Positions 63,410 through 64,000 of a stretch of DNA of 64,000 bases are shown here, in pieces. Source of the DNA: Gammaproteobacteria bacterium. Its GTDB lineage: Bacteria > Pseudomonadota > Gammaproteobacteria > Pseudomonadales > Halieaceae. Made by a program: the position numbers and the translations under genes. The notes beneath the pieces were generated by a model. That model had not been told where the DNA came from and did not search any database. It saw only the letters and a program-made list of their open reading frames with translations. The stretch lies in the NCBI GenBank assembly GCA_030427085.1, contig JAUHXH010000004.1, positions 248,001-312,000 of the forward strand. The letters run 5' to 3'. Numbering within the stretch: the first letter of the stretch is position 1; every line of letters begins with the position of its first letter.

Positions 63410-64000
63410 TCAGTTCTTCTCGAAACTCAGCACCGTGCGCCACCATAATCGCGGCGCGATGGTGGCCCACAACTGCAGGAAGCGGGCCTCGCCGGGATAG
63501 ATCACCGCGCGATTGCGGCGCACGCCTTTTTCGATCGCGTCGATGATTTTTTCCGGATCGGCCAGGCGTCCCGATTCACTGGCGTTGAGTAGTGAGCCGG
63601 GGCTGTCTGTGTCCAGACTCTGCTTGATCAACGGCGTGTTCACTGCCGGTGGTTTCACCAGGTGGATGTTTACATCGGATTCGCGCAGTTCGTTCTGCAG
63701 CACTTCTATGTAAGTGTTTACCGCCGACTTGGTAGCGCAATACGCACCCATGTGTGGCACCAGGGCATGGCCGGCAATGGAACCGAACACAATGATGCGG
63801 CCGCTGTTGCGGTGCAGCATGTCCGCCAACACAGCTTGCACGGTATAAACAGTGCCAAAGTAGTTGATGTCGAACAGCCGGCGCATCTGCTCATGGCTGT
63901 GGTGAATCAACTGATGGCTGGGCATCAAAGCCGCGCAGTGCACCAGCAAATCGATGGGCCCAAGTGATTCGGACAGGGTGGCAGCGGCGTCGGCGATCGC
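63410..64000 (-). CDS. Short-chain dehydrogenase/reductase, 5' end outside the window
   Basis: The frame is open to the right edge at 64000, giving about 196 visible residues of the C-terminal part. SDR signatures: VHCAA at the NNAG position, FGSIAG with the catalytic Ser region, and YCATKSAV with the catalytic Tyr and Lys. The NAD(P)-binding GxxxGxG is beyond the edge. The C-terminal region (RFLQLWATIAPRLWW) has a hydrophobic, possibly membrane-associated tail, as in the retinol-dehydrogenase-like branch. Substrate unknown. Confidence 0.87.
   Translation of the reverse strand, partial: AIADAAATLSESLGPIDLLVHCAALMPSHQLIHHSHEQMRRLFDINYFGTVYTVQAVLADMLHRNSGRIIVFGSIAGHALVPHMGAYCATKSAVNTYIEVLQNELRESDVNIHLVKPPAVNTPLIKQSLDTDSPGSLLNASESGRLADPEKIIDAIEKGVRRNRAVIYPGEARFLQLWATIAPRLWWRTVLSFEKN

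Overview
The window reads as chromosomal DNA of a fairly GC-rich, aerobic, free-living gammaproteobacterium. The evidence is a Pil-Chp twitching-motility cluster, an OxyR/AhpCF peroxide module, a caa3-type cytochrome oxidase operon with its assembly factors, tetraheme-free small cytochromes c4 and c5, and the gene order trkH-trkA-rsmB-fmt-def / LysM-dprA ... hemF-aroE. That order, and polA-[sRNA]-engB-cytochromes-dsbA, are found near the origin of replication in Pseudomonas and relatives. A Cellvibrionales-type (Halieaceae/Spongiibacteraceae-like) organism is my best inference; no rRNA or tRNA was seen to test it.

Region by region. 1-2.5 kb is an AT-rich accessory segment holding the 3' end of an unknown gene, a stand-alone SIR2-like protein and a small unknown partner: a possible two-gene defence module. 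2.6-7.2 kb holds a membrane protein and divergent oxyR / ahpC-ahpF. 7.3-25.7 kb is one long chemotaxis-like block: a 1,012-residue regulator whose receiver, GGDEF and sigma-54 AAA+ domains have all lost their catalytic signatures, an unknown protein, a CheB methylesterase, then pilG-pilI-pilJ-pilK, a ChpA homologue divided into two genes, a ChpC-like CheW and two small unknown genes. 25.9-31.7 kb (minus strand) carries an unknown gene, a chalcone-isomerase-like/TonB-C fusion, gmhB and glyS-glyQ. 31.7-47.2 kb is housekeeping: an acyltransferase, djlA, a SIMPL protein, trkH/trkA, rsmB, fmt, def, LysM, dprA, purE, tsaC, hemF, aroE, yheV and a MATE exporter. 47.5-55.2 kb is the cytochrome c oxidase operon (coxB-ctaD-ctaG-coxC, a convergent twin-TM gene, SURF1, SCO-like, ctaB, SCO1), with no heme A synthase gene between the SCO-like gene and ctaB. 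55.2-61 kb is polA, an sRNA-like segment, two structured repeats, engB, cytochromes c5 and c4, and dsbA. 61-64 kb is a cysteine-synthase-like enzyme, a Bcr/CflA exporter and a truncated short-chain dehydrogenase on the minus strand.

The most unusual signals are non-coding and lie between polA and engB. The first is a roughly 105-nt sRNA candidate in the position of Spot 42 (Escherichia) and ErsA (Pseudomonas), with a sigma-E/AlgU-like promoter match and four successive hairpins. The second is a pair of inverted 119-bp elements of identical 31-57-31 layout. Their 31-nt arms differ between copies but remain self-complementary, and their inner hairpin shows compensatory changes. All product names come from reading the translated sequence and recalling family motifs; no database search was run.
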